Shown here: positions 26,309 through 35,110 of the stretch, one piece after another | How the letters are laid out: each line of letters begins with the position of its first letter | Numbering within the stretch: the first letter of the stretch is position 1 | Source of the DNA: Methylosinus sp. Sm6 | Lineage (GTDB): Bacteria; Pseudomonadota; Alphaproteobacteria; Rhizobiales; Beijerinckiaceae | Direction of reading: 5' to 3' | Length of the DNA: 64,000 bases | Assembly (NCBI RefSeq): GCF_019802345.1 | Contig: NZ_JAINDZ010000002.1 | Span: 62,001-126,000 of the forward strand | Notes under the pieces: model-generated | Told to the model about the DNA's origin: nothing | The model's input: only the letters and a program-made list of their open reading frames with translations | Database searches by the model: none | Translations under genes and position numbers: made by a program

Positions 26309-27183
26309 CAGCTCCTCGGGGCGAAAACGCCGCCGCGCGCCTGGTCCAGCTCGAAACGCGCCGCATGGCTGCCGACCGGCGCGGCCTCGGCGCGGCCGGC
26401 GCCGGCGCGCTGCAATTCCTCGACGAATTGCGCGCTCGCAACGCGCCCGGGCGCGGCGACGAGCAGCGATAATCCGCCGGCGTGCGGCGCGGCGGAGAGA
26501 ATCTCCCCGGCGAGCGCGCCGATCGCGCCCGGCGCCGCATGACTCCATTTCGGCAGCGAGACGGCGTGCAGGACGATGTCCTGCGAGGCCGCCTCGGCGA
26601 GCGGCCTGGCGACGATCAGCACCGGCAGGCCGGCCGGATGATTGGGCCGCTCGACGAAGGGCAGGCGCGCGATGACCTTGGGCGCGTCCTCGCCGGCGAG
26701 CCGGGTCCACCAGGCGCCCTCTTCCTGCGCGCCGGAGCAGCGTACCATGCCGAGATCGCCTTTGGACGCCGCCACGGCCGCGACGACCGCGCCGGCGCCG
26801 TGATGCGTCACATAAGGCACGGTGAAGCCGAAGTGGAAGCGGGCGCTGTCGCGCATGGCGGCGTCGCCGCCGGAATCATCGGCGTGGACGCTGTATTCGG
26901 CCTGCATATAAGTGAAGGTCGAGACGATGATGCGCCAGACGCCCTCCACCGTGTCGACCGGCAGCAGGCCGCAATGGCGCGAGACCAGCGCGCGCATCAT
27001 CTGCGCCTCGCGGTCGGGGCGAAAGGCGGAGGCGCCGTTCCGGCCCTTCACGGCGATCAGCCGATCGATGATCTCGCCACGCCGCATCAAAAGCTCGTGC
27101 ATGTCGCGATCGATCCGGTCGATCTCGGCGCGCAAGTCCTCCAGCGTCTCGGTGTCGGTGTTCGGCAAGGCGGCGTCTCGCAT
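26308..27183 (-). CDS. Chorismate mutase with C-terminal extension
   Basis: 291 residues. Residues about 10-95 are an AroQ-type chorismate mutase ([35 protein letters not shown], then [18 protein letters not shown]). The remaining 190 residues resemble the family extension seen in alphaproteobacterial monofunctional proteins and vaguely a periplasmic-binding or prephenate-dehydratase-like fold, without a clear TRF motif. It is first gene of the three-gene aromatic operon. The start at 27183 was chosen because upstream codons look non-coding. Confidence 0.85.
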   Translation of the reverse strand: MRDAALPNTDTETLEDLRAEIDRIDRDMHELLMRRGEIIDRLIAVKGRNGASAFRPDREAQMMRALVSRHCGLLPVDTVEGVWRIIVSTFTYMQAEYSVHADDSGGDAAMRDSARFHFGFTVPYVTHHGAGAVVAAVAASKGDLGMVRCSGAQEEGAWWTRLAGEDAPKVIARLPFVERPNHPAGLPVLIVARPLAEAASQDIVLHAVSLPKWSHAAPGAIGALAGEILSAAPHAGGLSLLVAAPGRVASAQFVEELQRAGAGRAEAAPVGSHAARFELDQARGGVFAPRS

Positions 27184-27373
27184 GGCGCGGGCGTTGGCGG
27201 CGAAAAAGGCGGAAGGTTCTCTTAGGGCGCCGCAAGGCGGGAGGCAATGCGAGCGGCGGCGCGCCTGCGACGCCTTTGCTCTGCGACGCCTTTGCTCTTG
27301 CCCGGCGCGGCGAAGCGCGTCAAATAACTCGCCGCCCCCGCCGCCGGCGGAACAGGCGCCTCGGGAGGAAACA

Positions 27374-27634
27374 ATGCACGAAAAAACTCGCAACGGTTCG
27401 GCCCTGGCCATGGCGGCCGTCTCGCTCGCCCTCGCCGGCGCCGTGGCGACCACGGCCCATGCCGCAACCCCCGGCCGGGTGCAATGTCTCGGCGCCAACG
27501 CCTGCAAGGGCAAGGGCGACTGCCACAGCCCCAAGAACGCCTGCAAAGGCATGAACGCCTGCAAGGGCAAGGGCTGGATCCACACGGAATCGGCCGAGGC
27601 TTGCAAGGAAGCCGGCGGCAAGACGCTGGACTGA
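27374..27634 (+). CDS. BufA2-like periplasmic bufferin (metal-binding RiPP precursor)
   Basis: 86 residues with an Ala-rich signal peptide (cleavage near ATTAHA-A) and a mature part with repeated CKG motifs: CLGANACKGKGDC, NACKGMNACKGKGW and a last ACKEAGG. This fits the BufA2 family of copper/metal-buffering bufferins. The usual partners BufB (DUF692) and BufC are not beside it, so any maturation enzyme must be elsewhere. The ATG has GGGAGGAAAC before it. Confidence 0.75.
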   Translation: MHEKTRNGSALAMAAVSLALAGAVATTAHAATPGRVQCLGANACKGKGDCHSPKNACKGMNACKGKGWIHTESAEACKEAGGKTLD

Positions 27635-27809
27635 CACGAAGCGTTGCGCCCGCGCCCCAGGTTGGGCGTGGGCGGCCCGCACCGGCTGAGCTGCGCCATT
27701 ATTGCCGAGGCTGTCTGCGCGACGGCGCCGCGCGCTTTTCCGCCGCGGCCGGAAGAATTCCGTCGCCCTAAGCGCCATTGGGCAGACGCCCGATTTGAAT
27801 ATCTCTCAA

Positions 27810-27831
27810 TGTGACGCTATATTGCGTCACA
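27810..27831. promoter_or_regulatory. Palindromic operator of the Xre-RES pair
   Basis: TGTGACGC-N6-GCGTCACA has perfect 8-bp arms and lies 21 bp before the antitoxin ATG. It is probably the autoregulatory site of the antitoxin or toxin-antitoxin complex. Confidence 0.65.
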
Positions 27832-27852
27832 AATCACGGCGGAGGCGGCACG

Positions 27853-28203
27853 ATGGGCTTGGCTCAATATGCAGACGACGGGATTTTCGCGCCACGCAAG
27901 ATTGCGGACATTCTTCGCACGACGAGCGAGGAAATTGCACGAACGGCCGGGCTGGGCAAGGACGCGGTTCAACGCGCCAGCCGGCTGCGCTCGGATAAGA
28001 CGCAGCGGCGCTTGCGCGAGATGGTCGAGGTCCTCAACAAGGTCGAGCCGCGCTTCGGGTCGGCTCTTCTGGCTTACGCCTGGTACCGTTCGGAGCCGCT
28101 CTCCGGTTTTTCCGGTCACACCGCCATGCAGCTCGTCAAAAACGGCCGGGCGGACGAGGTGCTCGAATACATCGACGCCGTCGACGCGGGCGTGCACGCC
28201 TGA
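27853..28203 (+). CDS. Xre/MbcA/ParS-type antitoxin
   Basis: 116 residues: an N-terminal Xre-like helix-turn-helix (IADILRTTSEEIARTAGLGKDAVQRASR) and the C-terminal toxin-binding domain (AWYRSEPLSGFSGHTAMQLVKNGRADEVLEYIDAVDAGV). I chose the ATG at 27853, with GGAGGCGGC before it; the ATG at 27811 would lie inside the palindromic operator. It is followed 3 bp later by a RES toxin, the standard pair. Confidence 0.9.
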   Translation: MGLAQYADDGIFAPRKIADILRTTSEEIARTAGLGKDAVQRASRLRSDKTQRRLREMVEVLNKVEPRFGSALLAYAWYRSEPLSGFSGHTAMQLVKNGRADEVLEYIDAVDAGVHA

Positions 28204-28205
28204 TC

Positions 28206-28709
28206 GTGGCGATCTCGTATAGGGGCAAGCTCTTTAGAGCGCTCAACCCCGTCTACGCGCGCGCGCCGATGTCGGGTCGAGTCGCAGCGCTCTACGGCGG
28301 CCGCTTCAATCCCAAGGGCGTTCCCGCGCTCTATTGCTGCCTGTCCGTGATGACAGCCATCCGTGAAGCCAATCAGGCCGGCAATCTTCAGCCGATCACG
28401 CTCGTGTCGTATGACGCAGAGGTCGAGCGGGTTTTCGACGGCCGGGATGCAAAGGCCCTTGCGAGCGAAGGCGTCGACGCCGCCGCGCTCGCCGCTCCGA
28501 CGTGGCGCGATGAAATGAGAACAAACGGCGAAGCGCGAACACAGAGCTTCGCCCGCCGTCTGATCGCTGGCGAATACCGAGGCCTCTTGGTTCGGAGTTT
28601 TGCTCCCGGGACGAGCGAGGACGATCTCAATCTCGTGCTCTGGTCATGGGGAGACGCGCTTCCGTCTCGGCTGAAATTGATCGATGACGACGGACGATTG
28701 TCGAGATGA
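28206..28709 (+). CDS. RES-domain toxin
   Basis: 167 residues with a GTG start. RES landmarks are FRALNPVYARAPMSGRVAALYGGRFNPKGVPALYCCLS (conserved R and Y), IREANQAGN (E) and QSFARRLIAGEYRGLLVRSFA (S). RES toxins degrade cellular NAD+ and arrest growth; the Xre partner neutralises them. It is coupled to the antitoxin by a 2-bp gap. Confidence 0.9.
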   Translation: MAISYRGKLFRALNPVYARAPMSGRVAALYGGRFNPKGVPALYCCLSVMTAIREANQAGNLQPITLVSYDAEVERVFDGRDAKALASEGVDAAALAAPTWRDEMRTNGEARTQSFARRLIAGEYRGLLVRSFAPGTSEDDLNLVLWSWGDALPSRLKLIDDDGRLSR

Positions 28710-28793
28710 CGCGCGCGGCTCTCATAGCGATTCCCGCGCGCGCATCGGCTCCGCCGCTCCGGGGGCAATCCAGCGCGGGGTCGCTCGCCATGC

Positions 28794-29264
28794 TCAGCTC
28801 CGCTTCTCCGAAACCGGCGTCAGCACCAGCACGAGGTTCTCGATCTCCGTCACCCGCGCCCGCACGCCCGGCGCGAGGCGGTCGGCAGGCGCGTCGGCGG
28901 CGAGGCGCGCGCGCCAGTCGACGCCGGACCAATGCACCGTTCCGCCCGATTTCGTCACCTCATGCGTGGTCGTCAGCTCGCGGCCGATGAGATCGCTGCT
29001 CTGATCCTCCTCGACATCGGCGTTCTGAAAGCGCTGCAATGGCTTCTTGCCGATGAGCGCGATTGCGAGGCCGAGCGCCGCGGCGAGCGCCGCCGTCTCG
29101 ATCAGCGACGGACGAAAGCCGGTGAGATAGAGCAGCGCGCTGGCCGCGAGCGCGCCGAGCGCGAAGAACATCAGCGGCGACAGTCCGATCACCGCAATGT
29201 CGAGCGCGAGCAGCGCGAGGCCGACGACGAGGGCGAGATTGGCGGGATCGTAGAGCAGCTCCAT
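28794..29264 (-). CDS. NfeD-like membrane protein
   Basis: 156 residues. There are three hydrophobic helices (LALVVGLALLALDIAVIGL, LMFFALGALAASALLYLTG, AALAAALGLAIALIG), then an OB-fold-like C-terminus (SSDLIGRELTTTHEV, GVDWRARLAADAP, VTEIENLVLVLTPV). NfeD proteins pair with SPFH proteins in membrane organisation, and the SPFH gene is directly upstream. The start at 29264 has GAGG; an ATG at 29276 is possible. Confidence 0.88.
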   Translation of the reverse strand: MELLYDPANLALVVGLALLALDIAVIGLSPLMFFALGALAASALLYLTGFRPSLIETAALAAALGLAIALIGKKPLQRFQNADVEEDQSSDLIGRELTTTHEVTKSGGTVHWSGVDWRARLAADAPADRLAPGVRARVTEIENLVLVLTPVSEKRS

Positions 29265-29292
29265 CGCGGGCCTCATGCGGGTTGCGGGTGGT

Positions 29293-29320
29293 GCGAGCCT
29301 GAAGGCTCGCGGTCCAGGGG
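29293..29320. repeat. Third copy of the 18-bp dispersed palindrome
   Basis: GCGAGCCTGAAGGCTCGC plus GGTCCAGGGG matches, in reverse complement, the copy at 22393-22420 over 28 bp. It lies between the SPFH and NfeD genes. Confidence 0.65.
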
Positions 29321-29343
29321 TCGGGCGCGGATTGCCTCTGGCC

Positions 29344-30327
29344 TCACTCGCTCTTTTGCCAAGGCTGCGCGCTCTTGGGCGCGGCGGCGCCGGAGGCGTT
29401 CACCGTCTTCAGCACGGCCATGGCCTTGGCCACCCAGCCGGCCGGATCGGACCCCTCCCCCATCAGCACCAGCGAATTGCCGGTCTTGGCGAGCCGTCCA
29501 TATTGCTCGATGGCGAATTTCGCCACTTCGAGCTGCACGGCCTTGTCGCCGCCGTCCTCGGTGATCTGGTGGCGAACGAGCTCGATCGCCCGCGCCTGCC
29601 CCTCGGCGCGCAGGATCGCCGCCTGCTTCTCGCCTTCGGCGCGATTGATCTCGGATTGCTTGACGCCCTCCGATTCGAGCACTGTGGCGCGCTTGTCGCG
29701 CTCCGCCTTCATCTGCCGCTCCATCGACTGGCGCAGCGATTCGGGCATGGCGATGTCCTTGATCTCGTAGCGCGTCACATGCGCGCCCCAGAGCTGCGCC
29801 GCGTCCGACACCGCGCGCACGACGCGCTCGTTGATCTCGCTGCGGTTCTCGAAGGTCTTGTCGAGCTCCATGGAGCCGATCGCCGAGCGCATGCTGGTCT
29901 GCGCCAGATTGATGATGGCGCGGCTGATGTCCTGCGCGCCATAAGCCGCGTCCCTGGCGTTGACGATCTTGTAATAGAGCACGCCGTCGATCGTCACCGT
30001 GGTGTTGTCCTTGGTGATGGCGTCCTGCTCCGGCACGTCGATCACCTGCTCGCGCAGATCGAATGTATAGGCGGCGCGCTCGACGATCGGCCAGACGAAA
30101 TTGACGCCGGCGCCGAGCGTGCGGTTGTAGCGGCCGAGCCGCTCGATGACGAGCACGGTCTGCTGGCGCACGAAGCGCACCATGGTCGCGAGCGCGAGCG
30201 CGGCGACATAAGCGAACCAGAACACCGGGCTGCGCAGGAGGCCGAGCGGCAGGCCGAGCCCGAGGCTCTGATCCAGAATCAGCAGAGCGATGGCGGCGAC
30301 GCCGACGACGAGGAGCGAGGGACCCAT
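29344..30327 (-). CDS. SPFH/band-7 (stomatin, QmcA-like) protein
   Basis: 327 residues. Two N-terminal hydrophobic stretches are followed by the SPFH core ([56 protein letters not shown]) and a long charged helix ([41 protein letters not shown]). It scaffolds membrane domains and may control FtsH-type proteolysis. It pairs with NfeD downstream. The start at 30327 is supported by the onset of homology. Confidence 0.9.
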   Translation of the reverse strand: MGPSLLVVGVAAIALLILDQSLGLGLPLGLLRSPVFWFAYVAALALATMVRFVRQQTVLVIERLGRYNRTLGAGVNFVWPIVERAAYTFDLREQVIDVPEQDAITKDNTTVTIDGVLYYKIVNARDAAYGAQDISRAIINLAQTSMRSAIGSMELDKTFENRSEINERVVRAVSDAAQLWGAHVTRYEIKDIAMPESLRQSMERQMKAERDKRATVLESEGVKQSEINRAEGEKQAAILRAEGQARAIELVRHQITEDGGDKAVQLEVAKFAIEQYGRLAKTGNSLVLMGEGSDPAGWVAKAMAVLKTVNASGAAAPKSAQPWQKSE

Positions 30328-30497
30328 GGCGATCTTCCCTGAGCGTTTCGAGAGACGAACACGGTCGTAGCCGCCGCCGGCCCCGGCCGATGTGCGCGAA
30401 CGCACATGTTCCCTCGCAGGATTCCGCCGCCGCCGTCGGGCCCCGCAGGCTATCACGAGCAAGAGCGGACCGCTCGACAAATCGCGGATTCGGCTGC

Positions 30498-31280
30498 ATG
30501 ACGGACGTCATGCAACGCACATTTCGAGACGATCTGTTCGCCTGTCTCCGCTTCTACTCCCGCCTGCCGGTTCCGGCGCCGCGCGGGCATGAGATGCCGG
30601 ACTTCCGCACCGCGGTGCGGGCGCTGCCGCTCGCCGGCGCGGTCATCGGCGCCTGCGCGGCCGCGGCTCTGCTCGCGGCGCGCGCGCTCGGCCTGTCGCC
30701 GTTTCTGGCGGCGGCGCTCGCCGTCGGCGCGCTCATCCTCGTCACCGGGGCGCTGCATGAGGACGGGCTCGCCGATCTTTTCGACGGATTCGGCGGCGGC
30801 GCGACGCGCGAGGAGAAGCTCGAGATCATGCGCGACAGCCGGCTCGGCTCCTATGGCGCGATCGGCCTGACGCTGTCGCTGATGCTGCGCGTCGGCGCGC
30901 TCTCGTCCGTAGCCGAGCGCTCCGTCGCCCAGGCCGCGGCGGTTCTCGTCTTCACGGCGGCGCTGTCGCGCACGACGGGGCTCGCGCCGATCATGATGCT
31001 GGCGCCCGCCCGTGGCGACGGCGCCGGCCATGCCGCCCTGCGGCCGTTCGAGCAGGCGCTTCGGACCGCGGCGCTGCTCGCCCTCGCCCTGGCCCTGCTG
31101 CCGCTGGGGGCGGGAACGCCGCTCGCCGGCCTGCTGCTCGCGGGCGGCGCCGCGGTGGGAGCGGCCTACGCCACGGCGAAGCTGGCCGAGCGCCAGATCG
31201 GCGGCCTCACCGGCGATGTGCTCGGCGCCGCGCAGCAGATGGCCGAGGTCGCGGCGCTGCTGGCCTTCGCGGCTCATTGA
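30498..31280 (+). CDS. cobS: Adenosylcobinamide-GDP ribazoletransferase CobS (CobV)
   Basis: 260 residues, strongly hydrophobic with about seven membrane helices. [46 protein letters not shown] and [17 protein letters not shown] are the family signatures. It joins alpha-ribazole to adenosylcobinamide-GDP to complete cobalamin. No other cobalamin genes are nearby. The ATG at 30498 was chosen by homology; a longer reading exists. Confidence 0.92.
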   Translation: MTDVMQRTFRDDLFACLRFYSRLPVPAPRGHEMPDFRTAVRALPLAGAVIGACAAAALLAARALGLSPFLAAALAVGALILVTGALHEDGLADLFDGFGGGATREEKLEIMRDSRLGSYGAIGLTLSLMLRVGALSSVAERSVAQAAAVLVFTAALSRTTGLAPIMMLAPARGDGAGHAALRPFEQALRTAALLALALALLPLGAGTPLAGLLLAGGAAVGAAYATAKLAERQIGGLTGDVLGAAQQMAEVAALLAFAAH

Positions 31281-31309
31281 TATGGGCCAAAATCAAGATG
31301 GAGCGGGCC

Positions 31310-31567
31310 ATGCGCGTTTCCATGACGGAAGCGAAAGGGCAATTGACGGAATTGGTCCGGCGGGCGGAGGCGGGAGACGAAGTCATCTTGACGCGCCATG
31401 ACCATGCCGCCGTGCGTCTGGTTCCGGTCGAGATCTCGCCCGACAGGACGTCCCGCCGCGCTTTGCTCGAGTCGGTCAGAGCTTCCGCCGCTGCGAAGGC
31501 GGCCGCAGGGCCGAGCGCGTCACGAAGCCAAGACTTTCTCTATGGCGACGACGGCCTGCCGAAATGA
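31310..31567 (+). CDS. Phd/YefM-type antitoxin
   Basis: 85 residues. MRVSMTEAKGQLTELVRRAEAGDEVILTRHDHAAVRLVPV is the Phd/YefM DNA-binding half; the C-terminus ends in a DFLYGDDGLPK tail that would bind a PIN toxin. The ATG at 31310 has GGAGCGGG. It overlaps the toxin gene by four bases (ATGA). Confidence 0.88.
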   Translation: MRVSMTEAKGQLTELVRRAEAGDEVILTRHDHAAVRLVPVEISPDRTSRRALLESVRASAAAKAAAGPSASRSQDFLYGDDGLPK

Positions 31568-31945
31568 TCGTCGTCGATACGTCGGCGCTGATGGCGGTCG
31601 TGCTCGATGAGCCGGAAGCGGACGCCTGCATCGCCGTGCTGTCCGACGAAGATGAGCTCGCGATCTCCGCCGCGACTGTCGCCGAGGCTCTGATCGTCGC
31701 GGCGCGCCGCAACGTCGGCGCGGAAATGGTCCGGCTGATCGACGGTCTCGGCTTCGAGATCGCGTCCGTGACAAAGGCCTCGGCGCGGCGCGCCGCGCTC
31801 GCCTATGAGCAATGGAGCAAGGGCGTTCATCCCGCGGCGCTGAACTTCGGCGATTGCTTCGCCTATGAGGCGGCGAAGCAGCGGGGCCCGCTTGCTCTTT
31901 GTCGGCGATGATTTTCGCGGCGCCGATAGTTTGAGCGCTCCGTAG
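31564..31945 (+). pseudogene. VapC PIN-domain toxin with C-terminal frameshift
   Basis: The N-terminal MIVVDTSALMAVVLDEPEAD and the middle LNFGDCFAYEAAKQRG are VapC. In frame, the protein then ends as PLALCRR at 31911. One frame over, the DNA from 31892 reads LLFVGDDFRGADSLSAP and stops at 31945, which is the normal VapC end with the fourth acidic residues. One extra C in GGGGCCCG (31883-31890) would explain it. Either the toxin is inactivated or the base is a sequencing error. Confidence 0.75.
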
Positions 31946-31955
31946 CGCCTCGCCG

Positions 31956-32969
31956 TCACGCGCTCGCCGCCTCGGCCATTCGCGCCATGGCTCGGCTCAC
32001 CTCGTCTGTCGCGGACAGCAGAACCTCGACCCCGGCGCCGGGGCGCACGGCCTCGCCGGCGAGGCGGCGGCGAAAGGCGCGGGCGCCGGGCTTGCCGGCG
32101 AAGAGGCCGAGCATATGCCGCGTCATCGACGAGAGCCGCTCGCCGCGCCGCAGCTGCGCCTCGATATAGGGAATGAAGGCCTCCACCGCCGCGAAGCCGT
32201 CCGCGAGCGGCGCCGCCTCGCCGAACAGCGACGGATCGACCTCGAGCAGAAGCTCGGGATTGTGATAGGCGGCGCGGCCGATCATCACGCCATCGACATG
32301 CTCGAGCTGCGCGCGCATCTGCTCGATCGTCTCAATCCCGCCATTGATCGCGATCGGAACAGAGGGAAACGCGCGCTTCAGCTCATGCACGAGCGCATAG
32401 TCGAGCGGCGGGACGTCGCGATTCTCCTTGGGCGACAGTCCCGCGAGCCAGGCCTTGCGCGCATGCACGATCAGCGCGTCGCCGCCCGCAGCGACGACGC
32501 GCTCGGCGAGCGCGAACAGCGCCGCTCTCGGCTCCTGATCATCGACGCCGATGCGGCATTTGACGGTGACCGGGAGCGCGACGGCGTCCTTCATCGCCTT
32601 CACGCAATCGCCGACGAGATCGGGCCGCAGCATCAGGCAGGCGCCGAAGGCGCCGTTCCGCACGCGATCCGATGGGCAGCCGACATTGAGATTGATCTCG
32701 TCATAGCCGAAGGGTTCGGCGATGCGCGCGGCCTTCGCCAGCTCGCCCGGATCGGCGCCGCCGAGCTGCAGCGCGAGCGGCCGCTCGGCAGGATCGAAGC
32801 CGAGCAGCCGCTCGCGATCGCCGAAGATCACGGCGCCGGTGGTGAGCATCTCCGTATAGAGCCGCGCGCGTCGCGACATCAGCCGATGGAAGAACCGACA
32901 ATGACGATCGGTCCAGTCCATCATGGGCGCGGTAGAGAATCTAATGTCTTGATTTGTAAGCGATTTCAT
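31956..32969 (-). CDS. dusA: tRNA-dihydrouridine synthase DusA
   Basis: 337 residues from the ATG at 32969. FSTAPMMDWTDRHCRFFHRL, EINLNVGCPSDRVRNGAFGACLM (catalytic Cys), VTVKCRIGVDD and INGGIETIEQ are DusA motifs. It reduces U20 in tRNA with FMN. The 5' end faces an integrase 107 bp away; the dusA 5' end is a known integration target for some islands. Confidence 0.94.
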   Translation of the reverse strand: MKSLTNQDIRFSTAPMMDWTDRHCRFFHRLMSRRARLYTEMLTTGAVIFGDRERLLGFDPAERPLALQLGGADPGELAKAARIAEPFGYDEINLNVGCPSDRVRNGAFGACLMLRPDLVGDCVKAMKDAVALPVTVKCRIGVDDQEPRAALFALAERVVAAGGDALIVHARKAWLAGLSPKENRDVPPLDYALVHELKRAFPSVPIAINGGIETIEQMRAQLEHVDGVMIGRAAYHNPELLLEVDPSLFGEAAPLADGFAAVEAFIPYIEAQLRRGERLSSMTRHMLGLFAGKPGARAFRRRLAGEAVRPGAGVEVLLSATDEVSRAMARMAEAASA

Positions 32970-33075
32970 TTTGCTCTCGAGGCCCCAGGTCGGGTCGTGC
33001 GCACTCTCCCGCACGCCTCGATACGACACTTTTCGCTCCTTTTCGACTTCTCAGTGCACACAGAGCGCACACGAA

Positions 33076-34137
33076 ATGGCGACCTTCACGAGGCTCAAAT
33101 CCGGCTCCTGGCGCGCTCAAGTTCGGCGCAAGGGGAAATACGTCAACGAGACGTTTCTCCGCAGGCGCGACGCCGAGGAGTGGGCGCTCGACATAGAGCG
33201 CCGGATCGACCGTGGCGAGTCGCCGTCGAAGCGCGCGCGCAAGGAGGCGCGAACATTCGGCGATCTCGTCCGGCTCCATAGGGACGATCTCGCGGAAGTC
33301 GGAAAACGGATCGGCCGGTCTAAGGCCGCGAGCCTCGACTTTCTCGAGCGTCGCCTTGGCCGATTGAAGATTTCGGAGCTGGATCGAGAGCGGCTCATTC
33401 AATTCGGTCGAGATAGAGCGAAGGAAGGAGCCGGTCCCGTCACGCTCGGCATCGACCTCGGCTACATCAAGACGATTTTGTCGCATGCGGCGGCGGTTCA
33501 CGGCATTCAGCTTTCAACGGAGCCGACCGACCTCGCACGCATTGCGCTGAACCGTTTGGGATTGGTCGGGAAGGGAAACGAGCGTGATCGTCGGCCGACG
33601 CAGGACGAGATTGATCGCATCATCGCGCGATCCGATTTGACTCCGCAGCTGACAATTCCGTTGGGACGGATTGTACGCTTCGCGATCGCGACTGCGATGC
33701 GGCTCGATGAAATTTGCCGCGTCGCTTGGGATGACTTCGATCCCGACCATAAGATGCTGATCGTCAGAGATCGGAAAGACCCGCGTCGGAAGTCGGGAAA
33801 CAATCAGAAGATTCCTCTTCTCGACGTGAGTGGCTATGACGCATGCGCGCTCGTTAACGAGCAGAAGGGAGCCTCGAAAAGCAGCAAGGGTCGAATTTTT
33901 CCATACAATAGTCGATCGGTGGGGACCGCGTTTCGTCGGACATGTCGCGCCCTCAAGATTTCCGACCTACATTTTCACGATTTACGGCATGAAGGTGCAA
34001 GTCGCCTTTTCGAGGCGGGCTTTTCGATCGAGCAGGTGGCCCTGGTCACCGGCCATCGAGATTGGAAGATGCTTCGTCGATATACGCACCTCAAACCCGA
34101 GCAATTGCATACCCGAAAGAATGGGATGGCGGCGTGA
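33076..34137 (+). CDS. Tyrosine recombinase (site-specific integrase) 1
   Basis: 353 residues. It has an N-terminal arm-binding region (GSWRAQVRRKGKYVNETFLRRRDAEEWA) and a catalytic domain with Arg (AIATAMRLDEICRVAW), HxLRHE (FHDLRHEGASRLFE), His of TGHRDW and the nucleophile Tyr in RRYTHLKP. It resembles phage/island integrases. It lies between dusA and a tRNA-Gly 3' fragment 71 bp after its stop. Confidence 0.9.
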   Translation: MATFTRLKSGSWRAQVRRKGKYVNETFLRRRDAEEWALDIERRIDRGESPSKRARKEARTFGDLVRLHRDDLAEVGKRIGRSKAASLDFLERRLGRLKISELDRERLIQFGRDRAKEGAGPVTLGIDLGYIKTILSHAAAVHGIQLSTEPTDLARIALNRLGLVGKGNERDRRPTQDEIDRIIARSDLTPQLTIPLGRIVRFAIATAMRLDEICRVAWDDFDPDHKMLIVRDRKDPRRKSGNNQKIPLLDVSGYDACALVNEQKGASKSSKGRIFPYNSRSVGTAFRRTCRALKISDLHFHDLRHEGASRLFEAGFSIEQVALVTGHRDWKMLRRYTHLKPEQLHTRKNGMAA

Positions 34138-34208
34138 AATCCGGGCTCGATGTTCATGAGAAGCGATGCGACATTGCAGCACAAAAAAGTAGGAGCGCCA
34201 GTCTCTCT

Positions 34209-34253
34209 TTGCCAAGGTTGGGGTCGAGGGTTCGAATCCCTTCGCCCGCTCCA
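34209..34253 (+). repeat. tRNA-Gly(GCC) 3' fragment, attachment-site copy 1
   Basis: The 45 bases are identical to 54193-54237 and correspond to the anticodon loop (TTGCCAA) through CCA of a tRNA-Gly(GCC): the T arm GAGGGTTCGAATCCC and acceptor CGCCCGCTCCA are clear. The 5' half of a tRNA is absent, so this is not a functional gene but an att core left by an element that integrates into tRNA-Gly. A terminator follows 29 bp later, as would be expected after a native tRNA. Confidence 0.85.
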
Positions 34254-34282
34254 AAACTCACAATGAAAATCTGATAGTTAGC

Positions 34283-34306
34283 AACGGCCCTTCGGGGCCG
34301 TTTCTG
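34283..34306 (+). terminator. Terminator after the tRNA-Gly fragment
   Basis: AACGGCCC-TTC-GGGGCCGTTT hairpin followed by TTTCT. It may be the original tRNA-Gly terminator, which would make the DNA to its right former flanking chromosome. Confidence 0.7.
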
Positions 34307-35110
34307 CTTAGAATGCCTGAACTCTCGGTTGCTCCAAGCAGAATCTATGCACTCGGATCAAAACCGCCGGGCGCGGGTTTCGGCTGCTTTGGCTCGGAGA
34401 CCGTATTGGTGCGAGCGCGGTGACGGCATCGTTCACGAGAATGTCGGCGGTTCATGCATTGGCCGTGTGCAGGAAGCTCCAACTCCACGCCGCCGATAGC
34501 CAAAGCGGGTGTGAATCGCCCGACATTTTTCGGTGCGCTCACCCCGCTGACGGCCTCCCGCCGGATTTCTTGCGCTTTTTCTCCCGCAGAGTGGCTGTGT
34601 TCGGCCGCTCACACACGCAAGCGGCGCTTCAAGCCGTCGTCCAGATTCGGATTGTGATGTTGACTATTGCAACCTCCAGTATCGCCGTCAGCGAATTGAG
34701 CAGAGAGAACGTCGTCGATGTAAAATTCGAGGAAACCAAGCGCCAGCAAGGGGGAAGCCCGCCGAGTTTCTGTATAGGCCGATAAGGGGTTGTCGGTAAG
34801 AGCCATCGGCGAGGACTTGCCGAAAATGGCGTCATCGATTGATTGGTCGAAGAAGCCGGCGAGGCCGTCGTGAAAGGAATCGAGTGCGTCGGCTTTTGTC
34901 TGTGCGTCGAGAACGTCGTCTTTCGAACCGCCCCTCGGAAAGCCGGCCAACTCTCGCCCAGATCGAAGGCGCGGGAGCAAAATCGCGGCTTGCACCGAGA
35001 GTGAAGCAGAGCCGACTTGAGAGCGACACGACAACGGTCACAGCTATTCGGCGTCGCGCGTCCCAATTTTATCGGGGCTCCGTATCGCCCACCTTCATTA
35101 CGCTCCTAGT
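34307..35110. other. 800 bp without a convincing gene
   Basis: Open frames exist on both strands (longest about 145 codons) but none shows family motifs, a good ribosome site or steady codon bias, and they overlap one another. I take the stretch to be decayed mobile DNA between the first attachment copy and the catabolic cassette. Confidence 0.5.

Noticed and set aside
34209-34253. Functional tRNA-Gly gene
   Set aside because: Only the anticodon-loop-to-CCA part is present; the sequence before it has no acceptor or D arm. The same holds for 54193-54237.
34609-35066. Overlapping minus-strand frames of about 140 codons
   Set aside because: No motifs, mutually overlapping, no ribosome site; treated as decayed DNA.
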